A stretch of DNA of 64,000 nucleotides from Nonomuraea typhae. GTDB lineage: Bacteria; Actinomycetota; Actinomycetes; Streptosporangiales; Streptosporangiaceae. The stretch lies in assembly GCF_009760925.1 (NCBI RefSeq), contig NZ_VRLV01000003.1, positions 620,001-684,000 of the forward strand, read 5' to 3'. The notes beneath the pieces were generated by a model, which searched no databases, was not told the origin of the DNA, and saw only the letters and a list, made by a program, of their open reading frames with translations. Position numbers and translations under genes: made by a program. This document shows positions 62,724-64,000 of the stretch, in pieces; position 1 is the stretch's first letter; each line of letters starts with the position of its first letter.

Positions 62724-62906
62724 CAGCGGCAGGAACCCCTCGTCCACGATCTCGGTCAGCACCTCGTCCGGCGCGGCAGGGACGCCGCGGGCGACCGCGG
62801 GACCCAGGACGACTGCTTGCAGGCGGCGGTCCGGGCCGTGGGCGACCTCTACCGGGGGCGGGGCGCCTCGATGGGGCGCGGCCGCCGGGCGGCCGCGCCC
62901 CGGCCG
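62706..62906 (-). pseudogene. Possible remnant of a TetR-like gene end
   Basis: In the same frame as the small membrane protein upstream, after its stop, the minus strand reads without interruption for 67 codons, ending VLTEIVDEGFLPLVRQRG and a stop. The composition and ending resemble the tail of a regulator such as TetR, but no start codon or N-terminal domain exists in frame. It could instead be chance in GC-rich DNA. Apart from this and the direct copies above, 62581-62906 holds nothing I recognise. Confidence 0.3.
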
Positions 62907-63104
62907 CTACCTGAGAATCCGGTGGAGCAGCCCGATCGAGGCGATCGTGGTGGCGATTCCCACGGCCACGCCGGCGAGCACGCCGCCGCCGATGCCCATC
63001 GCCGCACCGCCGATCAGGATCACCGCCCACCGCAGTGGCAGTCGCTCCGCGCGACGGGGACGGTCGTTGTCTTCCCCATCGTCGTGCCGTGCCGGTAATG
63101 TCAT
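62907..63104 (-). CDS. Hypothetical small membrane protein
   Basis: Protein of 65 residues from ATG 63104 (GCAGG about 6 bases upstream); an in-frame ATG at 63125 is possible. A charged N-terminus (ARHDDGEDNDRPRRAERLP) precedes two close hydrophobic segments (WAVILIGGAAMGIGGGVLAG and VAVGIATTIASIGLL). No family is recognised. The composition looks like a real membrane hairpin, but expression is unproven. Confidence 0.5.
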   Translation of the reverse strand: MTLPARHDDGEDNDRPRRAERLPLRWAVILIGGAAMGIGGGVLAGVAVGIATTIASIGLLHRILR

Positions 63105-63390
63105 GAGGACCTGCTTTCTTTTCATCAGGAGGAGGACAGGTACCGAACGGCCCTCGTTACCGGCGGGGGCCGTTCTCTTTGTCGTGACGGCGATATATGA
63201 GACCGCCATCCACCAAAATTGCCACAAGATCCCGAACGTTGTCATCCGGCTCTGGATCTCTTCCGGAATTTCTTTTCTTCCACCTGGTGGGAAAGACCTA
63301 TTCCCGCACCCGCCTCAGCAGGCCCCGGCTCCAGCGCCACGTGCCAGGATGTGCAGCCAGTGCACGAAACAACAGAATCGAGCAGGGGCG

Positions 63391-63960
63391 ATGGACTCGA
63401 TCATCAGCGACATCATCCGCGTGCTCCACCAGTGGCCGGACGAGCCGGAAACCGGAAAGGATTTCACGTTCTTTGAAAGACTGCACCAGGCTTCGCAGGG
63501 CAGAACTCGCCTGGAACAGGAACTCATCGAAGCGAAGGAAGCCCATGAGGGCGTCCCGCCTTTCGACCCATTGCTCTACAAACTCACGCAACTGGTGCGG
63601 GCCAGGGAGCAGCTCGATGAACAGATTCGCGACCTGTTCGTCTATGCGCGGCACTTCGTCCGGCCTCGTCCCTATCCGCTGGCCGTCCTCGCGAAGGCGA
63701 GCGGCATGTCGGCGTCCGGAATCCGGCTTTCCAGCGGCACCGAGGGCCGAATGCGGGAAATAGCCCGAAATATTGGCAGGTCGGATAACTCTGGGTGCAT
63801 TACCCCGCCGAAGAACAGGGCGATGGAGGAACTGGCCGACGCCCTGGCCGAGTACCGCAACGTGCGCGCGGGAGGAGGCGGCAGGGAGCCCAGGGGGACG
63901 GGCAGGAACGCCGCGAGGAAGGCGTCCGGCCCGCCGCCGAGGTCAAGGGAAGGCTTCTGA
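63391..63960 (+). CDS. Hypothetical helical protein with possible HTH segment
   Basis: Protein of 189 residues from ATG 63391 (GCAGGGG upstream). The first 80 residues are predicted helical and charged (LIEAKEAHEG, LVRAREQLDEQIRDLFVYAR). Residues 95-112, YPLAVLAKASGMSASGIR, look like a DNA-binding HTH. The tail is basic and glycine-rich (AGGGGREPRGTGRNAARKAS). The gene and the 286 bases before it are less GC-rich than the rest of the window, with codons such as TTT, GAA and ATT, which may mean recent acquisition. It may bind DNA; the function is unknown. Confidence 0.6.
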   Translation: MDSIISDIIRVLHQWPDEPETGKDFTFFERLHQASQGRTRLEQELIEAKEAHEGVPPFDPLLYKLTQLVRAREQLDEQIRDLFVYARHFVRPRPYPLAVLAKASGMSASGIRLSSGTEGRMREIARNIGRSDNSGCITPPKNRAMEELADALAEYRNVRAGGGGREPRGTGRNAARKASGPPPRSREGF

Positions 63961-64000
63961 GACGCCGGGCCGGCCTGGGAAAGTGCCTGTGCCGGGCCTG

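Overview
The window is very GC-rich, densely packed chromosomal DNA from an actinomycete. Several markers point there: a proteasomal ATPase ending in GQYL, the mycothiol ligase MshC, DtxR/IdeR-type iron boxes, a DUF3090 family gene, EACC1 and DUF4145 proteins, and heavy use of GTG starts with 4-base stop/start overlaps. Overall content fits the Streptosporangiaceae (Nonomuraea/Streptosporangium-like), but that placement is an inference. I see no prophage, IS element, CRISPR array, rRNA or tRNA gene.

Region 1 (1-6.6 kb): a truncated lysA, then an overlapping operon for a polar amino acid ABC importer, an N-acyl-D-amino-acid deacylase and a cytoplasmic class A beta-lactamase-fold hydrolase, followed by a LysR regulator. 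Region 2 (6.9-15.7 kb): mpa/arc and trmI, a double GNAT protein, a GAF-like protein, an unusual pair (DUF4145-YbaK fusion plus EACC1), and a large LuxR-type ATPase regulator. Region 3 (15.7-24.2 kb): an iron locus. Two iron boxes lie between a heterodimeric ABC exporter and a siderophore uptake operon (lipoprotein, siderophore-interacting reductase, two FecCD permeases, ATPase). Region 4 (24.2-30.1 kb): FHA protein, site-2 protease with CBS domains, RecB-like nuclease and a NarL-type two-component pair. Region 5 (30.3-36.4 kb): an oppC-A-B-D-F peptide importer. Region 6 (36.7-44.5 kb): a small membrane protein, HAD phosphatase, metH, a universal stress protein, a PAC2 protein, a TetR-like protein lacking its HTH, and small membrane proteins. 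Region 7 (44.4-53.8 kb): a seven-gene nitrate assimilation operon (narK, nitrate reductase, its FAD/[2Fe-2S] partner, nirB, nirD, a HemD-winged-helix regulator, a CbiX-like chelatase). Region 8 (54-64 kb): peptide deformylase, HAD-IIIA phosphatase, a GT4 glycosyltransferase, an NRDE-mshC pair, the SCO1664-type/DUF3090/histidine phosphatase block, an aldo-keto reductase and several orphan proteins.

Most genes are housekeeping or conserved actinobacterial genes. The least explained parts are the DUF4145-YbaK/EACC1 pair, the ABC exporter with one catalytically dead ATPase subunit, the HTH-less TetR protein, and many short tandem repeats. Some repeats lie inside genes and some are duplicated gene ends.
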